From Drosophila persimilis (lineage: Eukaryota > Arthropoda > Insecta > Diptera > Drosophilidae), in assembly GCF_003286085.1 (NCBI RefSeq), contig NW_020825346.1, forward strand, positions 744,001 through 808,000: a stretch of 64,000 nucleotides of DNA. Reading direction: 5' to 3'. Positions 24,901 to 38,619 of the stretch are shown here, in pieces. Below the pieces are notes generated by a model. That model was given only the letters and a program-made list of their open reading frames with translations. It had not been told where the DNA came from and ran no database searches. The translations under genes and the position numbers were made by a program. Position 1 is the stretch's first letter. Each line of letters opens with the position of its first letter.

Positions 24901-25596
24901 TACTATCGATATGGCCTACATTTAAAGGGATATAATATCATCGCTAGGATATTCTTTGTGATATTCGTGACGTTAGCTAGTCCCTAGCAAGTCCTCGACG
25001 AATTCACGGGTGGACCAGCCATCGCTGATATCACGGTCGACAATTCCTTCACAAGAACTTATACATATGTGAAAAATTCGATAAATTGGGCAATATATTC
25101 GTGACGAGGCTCATCCATAGCGCGCCATGGGTGACCATCGATGAATGGGTAGCAAGACCTCGACGCATTTTGGGTACTTACTTCAAAAACCCTTCTTTAA
25201 GGGCAGGGTATCAAATAACCAGGGGGCTAAAAAATTGAAAATAAAATGGAAACCCAACCGCAGAGTTTCTTGTGTTTGAAGTGCAAACAAAACTTCAATT
25301 GGCAATATACGCGAGTGGGGAGCGAGGAGTCGAGAGAGCGAGAGAGGTAGGGCAGAAAGGGATTGAAATGGAGAGGAAGTGGGATTATTAGCAAATGAGG
25401 AAGGGAATGGGGAGCGTGAGGGAGAGCGAGCACTTTCAATTTAAATCTCATAAAACAATTTGGAGAAAAAATACAACAAAAATAAAATTAAATTTCATTA
25501 TATTTTAAATTAAATTTAATAAGCGACGCGGACGTCTTGCTCGTTGTATTTCCCCCTTTTACTTACCGCAATGGCATCCATTACGGCGTTAACCAT
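21994..25596 (-). CDS. First two coding exons of an unrecognised gene
   Basis: Exon 1 coding part: 25567-25596, starting at ATG 25596, with MVNAVMDAIA before a GTAAGT donor. Exon 2: 21994-22544, with a TTGCAG acceptor and a GTAAGT donor. Removing the 3022-bp intron joins the frame without a break into MVNAVMDAIALLSSLASD and LDVMLNDLRSAP, a leucine-rich amphipathic helix. Then come a glutamine-rich stretch, a basic proline-rich stretch (RRRVAPKPLPRPPRRSRP) that could bind SH3 domains, an alanine run, an acidic segment and a region ending in HHHH. The gene continues to the left in phase 2; the next exon was not found. The helix and proline motif suggest a signalling or cytoskeletal adaptor, but that is only inference. 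I do not recognise the family. Confidence 0.65.
22545..25566 (-). other. Large first intron of the unrecognised gene
   Basis: Contains stretches rich in TCTCGCTGGTT-like words (about 22990-23220), GGCTGT repeats near 23705-23735 and a GAATCGGG repeat near 24100-24140. No exon is supported inside. Confidence 0.5.
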
Positions 25597-26038
25597 TTTA
25601 CTGCTGCTTCTTTGCCTTCTTGTTGTTTCTTCGAATTTATCTGAGCCTCTCGCTGGTTCTCGCTGTTCTGGAGGCCTATCTTCGTCTCTCGCTGGTTGTC
25701 TGCTCTTCTCGTTTTAGTTCTTTGCTACATCTCCCGCTGCTTATTCGATTGGCTCGCTGGTTTGTCCTTCTCTCGCTACATCTATCCTTCTTCTCTCGTT
25801 GCTTCTTTACCAATCTCGCCGCTTCTTTGTGACTTGGCTGCTTCGCTTTCTTAAAACTTTTGATTTATTTGACAGTCATGCAAATATTTTGCCCACAATT
25901 TCGCAATTTTGTTGTTGCGCGACTCTTCGCCGACGGATTCTCAATTTCAATTTCAATTTCAATTCGAATTCATTTGGCTTCTCGGACCCCGTTCTCCAGC
26001 GACCCGCCTGGCTCCTTTGTCGCTGGATCTGTTGACAT
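25597..26038 (-). other. Probable 5' leader or promoter of the unrecognised gene
   Basis: Lies directly upstream of ATG 25596. It is pyrimidine-rich on the plus strand (purine-rich in the sense direction) with repeated TCTCGCTGGTT-like words, and an AATTTC tract near 25950. No TATA box was identified. Confidence 0.35.
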
Positions 26039-26168
26039 TTAATTAACGTTCACGATTTGCTCATGCGACAGGTGATGGTTGCGACCGGACAGGCGCGGAC
26101 TGGCCCGCCAGATCCGAGGATGAGGCTGAGGACTGCGGTAGTACGTGGTACGTGCTCTCGGGCTCTGT
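26039..26168 (-). CDS. Possible terminal coding exon of another minus-strand gene
   Basis: A pyrimidine-rich tract leads to an acceptor (CAACCCACAG) and a frame of about 43 codons. It reads SPRARTTYYRSPQPHPRIW, then RASPRLSGRNHHLSHEQ, and stops at 26039-26041. An ATTAAA that could serve for polyadenylation overlaps the stop. A second frame is also open for 34 codons, so the frame choice is uncertain. Upstream exons would lie to the right; none were identified. No function can be named. Confidence 0.35.
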
Positions 26169-29100
26169 GGGTTGAAACAAATTGTGAAAGAGTTATAGGT
26201 TTCTGGCGATGCAAATGACAACTCAAGTGGGCAGCAAAAGGCGTTTCAAAATAAAGAAAATACAATAAAGTGTAGATTAAACATGCATAGAAGTTATGAC
26301 AATAATGAGATCACTATTGAGGTTGAACGAAGGCTAGGGTTGGACAGAATCCAGGGGAGACTTCGTCAAGGAAACACCCATAGACTCTGACAAATACCAT
26401 CTTATATGATTTTCTGTAGCACTCATTCTGCACACAGTCCAGGATATATCTGTAATGGGTCCAGAAATATATAAGAAATGGTTTGAAGCAGACACCGAAG
26501 ATGAAATGGAAGCTCTGCTCCCTTTCGGGCATAATTACGATCGAATCTGGGGTACAGAGGGAACGACTCCCATTCCGAGGATCTATGTCTATCGAAAGTA
26601 TCGCAGAATCGTGAGATGGGGCGGTGTTTTCCAGGCAAACAAATGGAATAATAAAATGGTGAAAATGGCAGAGAAACCGTCATATGTGTGGACAAGCAGC
26701 GAGCAAAACAGAAACAAAAAACTAACCAAAAAAAAAAAGGCACGAAAAAAAGTGAATGTTGAATGTATCTTGCAGATACACTCGTCGCACATTCATACAT
26801 AAGTATTTTTTTAATTAAAACCCCGTGCAGAGCAATTGCTTGGCTCTTTCTGGCTCTGTCCAAACATTTTGTGGGGCCCCAACTTTATTTGACAATGTCC
26901 CAGGCCCCACCCCCCTCCCCCCGTCTCTACGCACACGATGATGATGTAGATGTTGACAAATGGAAAAACTCGTTTCACGTATATTTTCCACACAATTTTC
27001 CGCATTTTATGCTCATTAATTACATTTTCATTTCAGTTTCTGCATTTACATAACCATTTCATTTCATTTCATTTCATTCGTATCTGTCGTATCTTTCGGA
27101 TACTATTTTGAAGCTGGTTATAGTATCTCTGGGTGTTCCCCTTGAAAAGGGTATGGTCGTTTTAATCAGATCAGAAACTCTTTTCTTTTTCAGATATATT
27201 CCTGATCCGCACTTAACAGAAAACAGACAAATATTTCATGTACTGCATTTACTCCAGAAATTTCCCCTAAGCGAGCGGCTGCAGCCAGGGAAAAGAGAGC
27301 CTTGAGCCTCCAATCCGAGAGTGGAAATGTTTGCACCCAAATTTTGGTATTAATATGAAATTATTAAATGCAGTATTTTTAGTATTTTAAATTAATTATA
27401 TTTAATATATAAAGTAATTATTTTACATATTATTTTGATTTTTAAGTTTTAAATACTTTAATTAAATAAATGACAAATGAATTAAATTCATAAATACATT
27501 TTTGTACTTTATTTTTTATTTATATTTTATTTTTATTTTTTAATTTATAGTTACTTTTTTTTTTAAATTAATTTTTTATATATATTATATATTTTTATTT
27601 TCTTTTTTATATTTTTTTTTATTTTTATTTGTTTTAACTTTTATGTTTAAATCAAAGTGAGTTCTCTTTAATTTCCCCATGTTTTTATTAAAAAATACAA
27701 TATTTAATTTAATATTAATATCTGTGTGTTTCCTTTTACCCTGCCACATTTCTCTGAGTGTATATTGTCTCATCAGTCCCATCTTTTCAATATGTTAAAT
27801 TTCATTCATAGGGTATCAATCGCTTCGGTCGCTGATGTCCGCAGCGTTCCTCCTTTCTTGTTTGTTGCCTCGAAATTCCACACAGTGTGTATGGCTGACG
27901 GTTGACGGAAGTTGAATTGCAAATGAAATTGTGAACAGTTCAGATACGAGATACGCGGCTTTAAGGTTGAAATGCATTCGACTCGCGACAACATTTCCCG
28001 CACAAACAAAAAACAACCGAAAAATCGGTGGCCATCAAACGAGAAGCGTGAAAAAAAAAAATGTCACGCAGTCGCCGCAGAAGCAGCTCATTACAAAAGC
28101 TTTAAATGCATAAAAAAAGCCGAGCCGAAGTCTCGTATTCATTTATTTGGCTTGAATAAATTGTTGATCAAATGGGGAAGATGCCTTCAAATGGGATTCT
28201 ATATCTACTAGATGTATCGCTGCGTCTCTTTGGGGATCGAGTATGTGGGATCGGCTTTGGTTGAGTAATTCATGATTCGGCACATAAGTCAATTATTCTC
28301 AAGCTTTATTTTAGTCTGGATCCTTAACGAACCGAAGCCTCAATCTCATCTTTCACCTCAACAGCTACCGTGTATTTTTTGAGCCTTTGCTTGGAGACAG
28401 GCCTTCTCTGATCGGATTGATCATTTGTGCTATCTTTCCACGAGTTAGGCCATCTTTAAAATGATGAATCACTGCTCCAAAGATTGATAAACCGATTCAA
28501 AGAACACAGAAGAAAGACAGGGGCTACTCAGCGAATTGGGACCCAAGATCTAGGGTCCGTGCCGACCATACACCCGTATTTTTGCTGAGGTTGAAAAAAA
28601 GTTCAGTTCTCTCTCTCTACGACATCCTGATCGAAAGATAATGACAGCTGCGAGGGCAGCCCGAGAGGGGAAATACATGAAACATCATCAAAGTGCAAGA
28701 ACAAGGGCCAGGAGGCGGCTGTCCACCTGTGGCCCCCATCCGGTTTTCATTGGTGCTCCCGTTTTCGCAGAAATTAAAAAAAAACGCATCTCAATTGCAG
28801 ATCGAATAAAAATAGATGACTTATTGATGCATTTACATATAAGGGACACATTTACCAGGCAAATTCAGCTTTAGCTTTTCTTAAAAAGAATTTTCGTTTA
28901 ACCCAACCTCGAATTTTGCTTTGAAACAACAACACCTTGGGTTTTCGTGCAAACAGCAGACGCCCCGATCGACACATCGGATGCAGCAAATAACAGATCA
29001 TTTCCTGCGCTTAACAGCACTAAATGTGGTCTCTGTAATAGAAATAAAAGCATAAGCTGTTGTACTAAGAGTTGTAATAAGTCTTTGATCGCCCAGATCA

Positions 29101-32100
29101 AACGGAATGAATTCTTTGTGTTGGACTCATTTCATTGTAAATCTAAGCCATCTGTCCTTGCTCAAAAACAGCATACCCTTGCCTATCCTTTTGCCAGTAA
29201 CTGGAGAAGGATTCCGATAACTGATTGGAGATCAAAACCTTCAATAGATTGTCATCCCATCCATGCCAATCAATTCCCATCCAAACCACCAACGGCACGC
29301 CCACACAGACCTCTTTCCCTCGGTCAAAATTAATGCTTGGACCAGAAGACAACTCTTTTGATCGATTGTGCCCCCGAAACCTTGGAAGACTCTCGCTCAA
29401 AACAAAAATCTTTGCCAAGCCCCTGGCTACGCCTCAGCATTTGAGAGGATTTGAAGCTGCGAATATGAACCCAATAACAAAAAAAGCATACACTGAGAAA
29501 AATAATGGCATATTAAAAAAGAAATAAACTTATGTTTCAATTAAATCTTGGAAATTACAGGAAATTCGCTTAAAACCTGTATTTAAAATTTAAAATACAG
29601 CACATATTTAATATAAATATAACAAAAAAATATAAATTCAATTTTTAGGAACTTTTTTTTAATCTGTGAATGAAAATATTTCATTTAGATATGAAATATG
29701 CAAATTTAAATATAAAATATATTTATTTTAGGGACCTTTTTTATTTAAAAATATTAAATATTATAATTTTTAATACGATATATATCTTATTAGTATCTAA
29801 ATGTAAGTAAAAAAAAGTTTATTTTCAGAAGAAAACTACAGATATTGTATCTATAACTTTTTTCTATGGCTATAAATACCGAGGGTACTTCGACAGCAAA
29901 GAATTGCCACTGATTTTCTGATTTTTTCGACTTTCATTAGGAAAAAAAAAAACAATCGTTTGTTGCCAGGTAACGCCTTATTTTAAATTTATTTATATCT
30001 GTTAGAAATACTTTCCTTAATAGGAAAATATGTTTTCAGCTTTTGCTGGGAAATCTATCGAGTGGAGAGCCAGGAACTTGCTTTACAATCTGAGACCCCG
30101 AAGACTCATTCGCTTATCATCACAGAATGTATTCGGTATTTTGGAATATCTTTTGTGGATCTACTTGATCGGGCCATAAATTGTTGGCAAGAGGCAGCGG
30201 AGCGCAACACAACAGAGAGAAAGACTCGTCGTGTTTGTGGCATGGAAATATCAATAATCAATAATCAATATCAATATTTCGAGGGCGATCCCATCCGAAC
30301 GAACGAACGAACGGCTTGTATCAATTTCGGGTCTAATGAATGTTTCGTCTGATCTTCGTTTTGATCTCTTCTCTGGTTATTTATTGAATTTATGTTAAGG
30401 TTAAATAACAGCGTGAAATTGAAATGAGTTTTAGTTTGAGCAGCAGCAGAGCAGCTGTCTCATTCCGCTACAGATACAGATACAAGCAGCATCTTCCTCT
30501 GCTTGAGATTTCGGGGTCGGGCGTTATCTTTTCTTGGACTTATCGCCGACTGAGGAGATGCCTCGTCTCTTCTTGTGGCACAGAAACGAGAAACGAGAAT
30601 TTTCTGTAAATTGAATGATAAGCACGCACACAGGCCTTCCACATCTGAACGATGATATGTGATGATCGTCGTCGCCGTCGTCCGGCAATCAATTGGGGAA
30701 TTGAGGCTGAAGGTGATTCGCATTCTGGCCAGCCACTCAATTGAATCCATCTCTCTCCATCAACGCCATAAATCAATTGATATGACACTCGTGCTGCCCT
30801 TTTCCCCAATCAAAGGAGATTGGCGTCCATCGAATCGAATCGAATCGAATCGAGAGCCACTCGAGTCGCCGTCAATCTATGTGCTGCTGCAGCAATTGCA
30901 TTTGGGGCGTCATTTGCGTCACTGAAGGCCTCTTCAATTAATGTTGACTATCAGATACTGTATCTCACACTTGTGTATCTGTCCGTATCCACTGCACGCG
31001 TGTGTCTGTATCTGTATTTGTATTTGTATCCGTATCTGATGTCAATGCAAATTGTGTTGCCAAAGGTCAGGTCTTCTGAGTGTTGTTTATTGTGTGGGTT
31101 TTTTGCAGGGCTCGTAAAGATTGCAATTTTTAATAATAATTTTATAGATTCTTTTTAATAATTTAAAAATAATAAAACTTAAAAACATAAAACACCTTAT
31201 ACATATTTTTATTTTACTAAATTCAGAAAAACTTTTTTTTATTTTTTTAGTATACAATTACATTTTTTTTAATTAAAAATTTCAAAGTTAAAATTTAATT
31301 TTTAAGAAAATTAATAATTTCAGATATAACAATTTAAAATAAAAATGTTTTATACCAAACATTATTTTTTTCGTAATTTTTTTTTAAGTCATAAAATAAA
31401 AAATTGTGATTTCTGGTTTTAGGTCATCAAATATCTTACAGATACAGGTACAGATAGATATGATTGCCAACCAATCGCTTAGGGGATCTTTATACCTGTG
31501 GAGTCGCTTTCGGGGCACTACTGTATTCCATATCTACTCTAGTCCGACTTTTACTTTCGAGAAGGCGGAGAAACCCAACAAGACCACAGAATATCTACTG
31601 TCATGAAAAGCCAACAAACAAATGCAATACAATTAGTGGAAAAGACAGGCAGAAGAGAGAGAGAGATAGAGATAGATAGGACAGCGAAGGAGAGACAAAC
31701 AGAAAGAAAGAAAACCAAAATGAATTTTGTTTTGTTTTTTTTTTTGTTTTTGTTTGCAGCAAGCAAGCGATCGCTTGGCAACGGCAGCCAAGGCAAGAAG
31801 TGGCACCAACTTGCTGAAAAAAAAATGTATATATGTATTTGGCAGCCACAGGAGCACGGGTACGGGCACACACGGATGGATGGACAGGCGTAGCGGATGG
31901 ACGGATGGTCGGATGGACGGAGGCCTTGTTTATGAATACGCGGGCATTGTCTGAATGTCTGAAATGTGGATGCAGCAGCAGACACACAACCAGGAAGAGG
32001 CGGTGGACAGGGTACAGGGAGCTGCGAGAAGGCCAGAAGAAGCAAATATAGATATAGATACTTCTCTCCACACACACACACAGAGAGAGATACAGATGCA

Positions 32101-34511
32101 GATACAGATACAGATACTGTGCGCACAATGTTTAAAGAGCAGCAACAGGCAAAATATTGACAAATAGATTACAAGTTATTAAGAAAGGGACGGGGCAGGG
32201 GCAGGGCAGGGCAAGGGAGCCATCCCACAGATAAAGATTCGTCAAGCAGGCGCGAAAAATGGAAGAAGATTCAAACACCAATATTTGTAGTGGCCTTTAA
32301 TCCTTTGGTAGCCTGATAAATCCCTTAATGCTTCATTTATAGACTATATATATGTATGTTCTGGAGAATTCCTGTATAAAAACATGCTTCTTCCGCCTCT
32401 CACAAAAAAAATGAGTTGGAATATTGTCGCGTGGGGTGCCACCACACAGCAACAACACGTGCAGCAGCGACCGCAGATACAGATACAGAGAGAGAGACGG
32501 AATTGAGGCAGGTTCGGGCTGCCGCACACTCATTGCCAATATTTGCCGAACAAATATGGTCGAAATCTATATTTAGACGCTGACGACCAGACCAGACCAG
32601 ACAAGACCCGATCGATGGATCGATCGCTGATCGTCTTCCCAGGCCCTGGCCTCGAACCGGAGCGTGGCTTCTGTTAACTGGCTTTCTATTGGAACAGTTG
32701 CTTTGGTCGACACACACACAGCCCCCGAAAACAAAACCAAAAGTGCGGCTCCCACATTGTGGATTGGATCCATCGATGGATCAGCGCCGAATGCAGGCAT
32801 TCGAATGTGGGCGATGGCTGAGATCATGGCTTTAGGGCTGCCGAATATCACCGAATTTCATACGGAATCATTGGGGAACTTCCCTGTCGATAAGATCATC
32901 AGTAATTACAGCTTTTTGCCAGGAGAAAAACAGTTCAAAATGGACCCAAAGATGGTCTGAATTACATCTTTCTTGGCAGATCATTTCGAATATTGCTGAT
33001 TCTTTGAGTCTTTGAGTCGACATTTTCGAACCTAAGGGTGGACCCTTGACCGACAAACACAGAGGGCCTTTTATCGTTTAAAAAATGTTTCCAAAAATAA
33101 TGCCTTCAAATTAAGCCTTTAAAAATATTTTAATCTCATAGAAAAATGTGGAATTTATGACAAACAATTATTTTTCGTATAAAAATCGCAATGATTCACT
33201 GTGCTGAGACTTAATTTTATGTTCAATATCTTATCCAAATATATGTCGTATATATTGGGTCTTATGAGAGATTTCTTTGTACAGATTTGCTTAAGCTTTT
33301 AGCATAGTTTGCAGAAATCCCAGAATGGATCCCACAAGAGATTGCACATGTACATAAATATCTGTGTGTAAACAAATGTCTAGTGGTCATTAGTTAGCGG
33401 CCACGATCGCTATCGAGACTGAACAGAAAACCAGAATGTACGGCTGCTACCTGCAGGGGAACGAGCGCAACCCATTGATAAGGCTAGAGGAAAGATAATA
33501 GGAAAGAAGTACTATGACAACAGAAAATTGCATGAGAAAGAGCATATCGCACAGAGCTAATGGCGGTAAGCACACATACATATGTAGGTACTTATGGACT
33601 TATCAGACGGGGCAGTCATCGGGTGTTGTAGAGGAGCATCTCGAGTAATTTGGACTCTTTCGATTCGGCAAATTCGGGGAGATAAGCAGAGCCCCGTAGT
33701 AGAGGGTAGGTACTCCCAAAAGAGGCGAGACAAAGAGAGAGAGAGAGATGGCAGCGGCTGATTAGCGGCAATCCGTAGCAATGTTTGCGGATACCCAGCA
33801 CTTGTGGGGTCTCAGGGGTGTACTGTTTTCGACTACCACATGGAAAACCACAGATGTTTGAGAAGTGGTGGAGGTACTCCCCATAATTTCAGATCACAGG
33901 GCATCCTCTAGTCGTGATGGTACGCTAAAACCATTGTTGGTGTTTTATCATCAGGTGCGGGCGCATGCGAATCCATGTCAGAGAGTGCCGGGGCAGAGGG
34001 AGAGTAGGATGTGACAACGGTGGAAGGAATGTGCGCAGGGCGGTGTAGCGGTAGAGGTGACGGCCGTGGAGAATGCAAAATGCCAGAACGATTAGCCATA
34101 TTCCCAGTGTCAAAATGCATTGAAAGCGAAAGACGACACAAAAAGGAATACGGCCCAAAAAGGTGCAATGCACGCAAAAAGTAAAAGAGACAGCAACAGA
34201 GACGCACACAGGCACGCATACCAGAGAGAGGGAGAGCGCCATCCAAAGACGGGACGGGACAGAGAATGAAAGAGGAGACGGCCAGTCGGCCAGCCCACTC
34301 ACGTAGAGTTGTGGGCGCTGTCAATTTGAGAGTATGCTTACCGGTAAAGAAGCTCTGTCTGTGGCTATCCTCTCCTCTCCTCTCTGCCCTCTTTGAACTT
34401 GAACTTGCCGCTAGAGGCGGCACCAGGTACTAGACAGGACAGTAGCCCTCTGGGCGATCGGATTGTGGGGGCAGGGGCTGCTCCAATTGTTTACCCGCAC
34501 CGCACACAGGG

Positions 34512-34539
34512 GCACCACCACCACCACCACCACCACCAC
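34512..34539. repeat. (CAC)n microsatellite
   Basis: About nine CAC units followed by CTCGCGCACTCACACTCACT. Confidence 0.9.
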
Positions 34540-34849
34540 TCGCGCACTCACACTCACTCACTGAAACTTCACTTTACTTTACTTTCGCACTTAACTTTAC
34601 TTCGTTTTGCTCTTTGTGTTGCTGTTGTTGTTGCTGCTGCTGCTATTAAACAATTAAAGCTATATATAATTGGGTTGTCGGAACAACACAACACAAAATA
34701 ATCAGGGGGGAGAAAAAAAAAGAAATAAGAGTATTTAATTAAGCGCGACCGACGCGGGGGAAAATCTTCTTCTGGTCTTCTTCTGCGACAAACTACGAAA
34801 CGCCGGCCTGCCTGCAACGGTTCTTATGGGATGGAGAGGGAAAACTACA

Positions 34850-35240
34850 TACGAGAGGCGACTGCGACCGCAACCGCAAAACGGCGATCGCGACTATGAC
34901 TGCGACTGCGACGGCGACTACGTACGAATTAATAATGACCGTTTCGGTTTCGGTTTCTTTCGGCCGGCGCGGAGCGGCGCGGCGGCGCAGCGACTGAGAT
35001 AGGCAACGACTGCGACTGCGACTGCGGCTGCGTCAGTGACGACAACACGACAACGACAAAAACGACGGGCCACGGCGCGGCGCAGCGACTCCGAGTGCGA
35101 ACTCGAACTGAAGCCCGAAACGGCAAAGCAAAAGTAACGAAACGAAGCGCAGACAAAACGAAGAACCGAGACAGAGCAGCAGCAGCAGCAGCAGCGGCAG
35201 TGCGATAATAGCAGCAACAACATGTGAGCGAAACGAGCCT
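34850..35240. promoter_or_regulatory. GC-rich island, possible promoter or first exon
   Basis: The interval is rich in CG dinucleotides and GCGACTGCGACT-type repeats, sharply different from the AT-rich flanks, with a GCAGCAGCAG tract near 35178-35200. In flies such composition is common around 5' ends of long developmental genes. No start codon with a credible frame was found, so this is inference from composition only. Confidence 0.3.
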
Positions 35241-36157
35241 CAAAGGGCGAAGTTTTTGATACCCTTGCAGAGATCCATTGCCACATAGTACAAGTAATTA
35301 TGCTATCTATGATGTGATTCTAATTGTAAAAGACTGCTCCCGGCATGTCTTGTGGAATCGAAGATGCAGGCCAAACATCTCCCGGTAATAGTATTACCTT
35401 CTGGAAGGATATCAAATCAGCCAGGCAGCATTACGGGATAAGTACGAACCGATTGCCGCACTGTGGTTCCAAAGTTATGAAGTACACAAGTGAAAATCTG
35501 TTGAAAGTGAAATGTTCTGAGAAGATTTTTCTAGGCAGAGGTAACTCAGTAAAGTATTCGGCAGAAATTGATCAATACGATACTATACCTTCTAAGATTT
35601 CGATGTTCATTAACAATACTAGAAGAAGCTCTTCGTTGACCTGACCATACAGTAGTTACATGGAAATAGGCGGCACTACCTTACAGATTTCAAAACTGTT
35701 TTCAGATACTTTCAGTCTTCCAAATGGAGTACTTCTACTAGAATGAGATGTAAGTATGAGAAAAAGCTTCCTACTTCTTGTTTTTTTATGACTTTAGACA
35801 AGTACTCACCCCTGGAATCTGTTATAATCGGTGGAAACAGAGGGCCTACCTAAGGATACTCTTTGTTAGAATGTAGATGTCTGTAGGCATCTCCCACCAA
35901 TCCATAGATCCGAATTACGATTGTTGTTTCCATAGGAAGAAGAGGCCGGCGGAAGCTGTTATTTGCCTTCATCAATATCTATTGTATGTGTCTGGCCGGT
36001 ACTCTGAATACTGGGATGCAGTGCCCAAAATCCAAGATCCAAGTGCCTAGTGGCGGCCCTTCCCATAGAAAGTTCGTTAGGCGTAATAAACAAGTCACGT
36101 CGGAAACCAGATTTGTTTTGATTTTCCTCTCTTTTTCTTGCATTTCGTGGGTTTCTG

Positions 36158-36180
36158 TTTTTTTTTTTTTTTTTTTTTTT
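36158..36180. repeat. Run of 23 T
   Basis: Homopolymer T23, which could be the poly-A tail of a minus-strand retroposed sequence; no matching retroposed gene was recognised beside it. Confidence 0.85.
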
Positions 36181-38590
36181 GTGGATTACGCACGTTTACT
36201 GGGTCAGTGCGTCGGGTCAGGCCCAGGCAGCCCCTGCCCAATTGCCACCGATTTTGGGGGGTCAGCACTTCAGGCCGTACGCCGATAACTGTTGACACTT
36301 TGCACTGACATATTTGTGGGTTGATGCAACGTGTTCGGCTTTCTGGCATTGACCTCAATAATACTTTTTATTAGCTTCGAATGCGGAAGGTTATCGATGA
36401 TTGTATTGAAATTAAATGTACCAAAAATGATCTACAGAATATTTTGAACGCGAAGGTAACCCAACCATTTGAGACTTTTGGAACTACTTTGGGACATTTC
36501 AGGGGTTATGCTAGACAAAATATTTATGTTGGTTGGTTCTTTGATGTCTTAATAATTTTCCTATAATACATAACGTCTCACTGGGAGAGAGCGAGAGCGA
36601 GAGCGAGAAATGGTGCTCCCTCTAACCGCTTAGGAATACCAGGGCCACAGTCCATTACCGATTTTGGATAACCGATTCGCGGATCACCCTGTTTTGGTCT
36701 GTTCCCCAAGGCGTATTTGAATAAGGTGAGGCGGTCATTCCCGCTCAAACTTTTGCTTTTCCAGCTGATCGTTCCAGGGCTCCTCTTACCCGGGTCTTGC
36801 CTTTGTATCGTGTCGTCGATCTCATTCGCAAATTATCTTTGTTTTTGCGAAATTGTAATTGTTCTTTCCATGCACAATTCCAGCGACAATTCCAATATAA
36901 AAAAACCACCAACAACAGCAACAATAAGAGCTTTTGTTGCTGTAACCGTTAATGGCTTTTCTGTTTACTTTTTACTCGTCCCCGAAAGCGGGGCGTGTTC
37001 TCTTTTTATTGTGCTGAATACCCTGTAGTGCTAGAAAGGTATGCCCTCATTCAACAGTGGAGAGAATTCCACACTAATCTGCTGTCGGGATGAGGATCTC
37101 TCTCTGGCACTTTCTCTTGCTGTCAACCCAAATCGGAGAAAATTTGCGATACAGTTCTCTTATTATATGAGAATTATCCTATTTGATCCAATTAAAGCCA
37201 ATCGGAATGTTTTGCGTCGCGGCACACGTTCCTCAACATCAAGATATCCGATTCTTAGTCGCCATCTATGAAGAAAAGTAAAGAAAGTTTTAGCCAATGT
37301 TAGAAGGTTAGTAGTTTTACAAGTACAGGCTTTCTGGCTCAGTTTGAGTCAAAAATAAAAACTAAACCCAATTCCATGAAGAATTACGATTCCACTTCCA
37401 TTTGATATCAAAGTACAGGCATAATGGGTATCTTTTGGTCGTATTCCTCGACATTTATACGCCTTTGATACGTACTTGTTTCTGGTCTGTGTCCCAGTAG
37501 CAATCCATTGAACTATGCTGAGACTCTGAGACTCATTCTGAATCCGATTCTGGGCCGTTTGTGTGGGTTTCTGTCATTAAATAGTTTGCGTTTTTATTGT
37601 TTGTTGGGTTTTTTGGTTTTTGTTTTTATGCTTTGTGTTTCTTAACAATAAAACATGGGAATAACAAATGAAACGCACAAAAAAAAAACAGCGCCAGGCC
37701 GTAACAAAAAAACTCTTCAATTAGCAGTTTTTGTGGTCGCTGAATGAGCCCCCCTCACCAGCCATCTCAGCAGCTATGTTACAGGGTAGCAGATGCTGAG
37801 TCTGGGCTCAAAAGTTGATGGTCCAGGAGTCGATCAGAATACGGAGTGTACAGAGAAAAGTGACAAGGAAAAAGGAAAACACGCTTATTTTTTAAATAAA
37901 ATATTCGGTTTTTAAACAAAAACAGGGGGATATTAAAATTTCACATTAAAATAAATTCAATATAAAAACAAATAATAGATTAAATAAACAAATATATTTC
38001 ATATTTAAATAAAATATATTTCATTAAATTACAAAATTAAATTAAATTAATTTAAATTTAAATTAAATTAAATATATTTCATATAAATCATTAAAAGACT
38101 ATGAAAGAATTTTGGGACATAGCGAAGTGAAGGAGTATTGAGCTGAAGCGTTAGACGTTGCGTATCGTGCGGAAGCGCCCCTCGGCTGGTTGAACGCTGG
38201 CGCTGGATCAAGCTAAAGGGTAGCTGAAATAGGTATAAATATAAATTAATAAATATATGTCTATTAAAATGGGCTATTTGGTGCCGAATATACGCCTAAA
38301 GATGAGTAGAGATACATCTGCAGTGACTTGCGATATAAAAGAGCTCTACAGTAAGGCTATCCAGGGTATCCATCCGTTCACCCACTTTTGAAGCGTCTTT
38401 GGCTGAAATTGTAAATCCCTCCGAGCAAGTGCCTCATTACGTGGTATGCGGTATGCGGAGAGGTCATGTGAACCATTTGGAGGCAATTGCACAAGTGCAA
38501 GGGACAGAGTAGTCAACAATGGAACCTCCACAGCGGCTACAGATACCCACGAACACCTGAGCAACCATTAAGGTGCCCAACCATCCAACC

Positions 38591-38619
38591 ATCCATCCAT
38601 CCATCCATCCATCCATCCA
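38591..38619. repeat. (CATC)n microsatellite
   Basis: About seven CATC units in a wider CCATC-rich stretch that extends to about 38740. Confidence 0.9.

Noticed and set aside
31551-32128. Overlapping frames of 170-190 codons on the minus strand
   Set aside because: Translations are low-complexity products of GATA/GAGA-type simple repeats.
35345-35644. 99-codon frame with ordinary composition
   Set aside because: No recognisable motif, no splice or promoter support and isolated in AT-rich DNA; could be real but I cannot support it.
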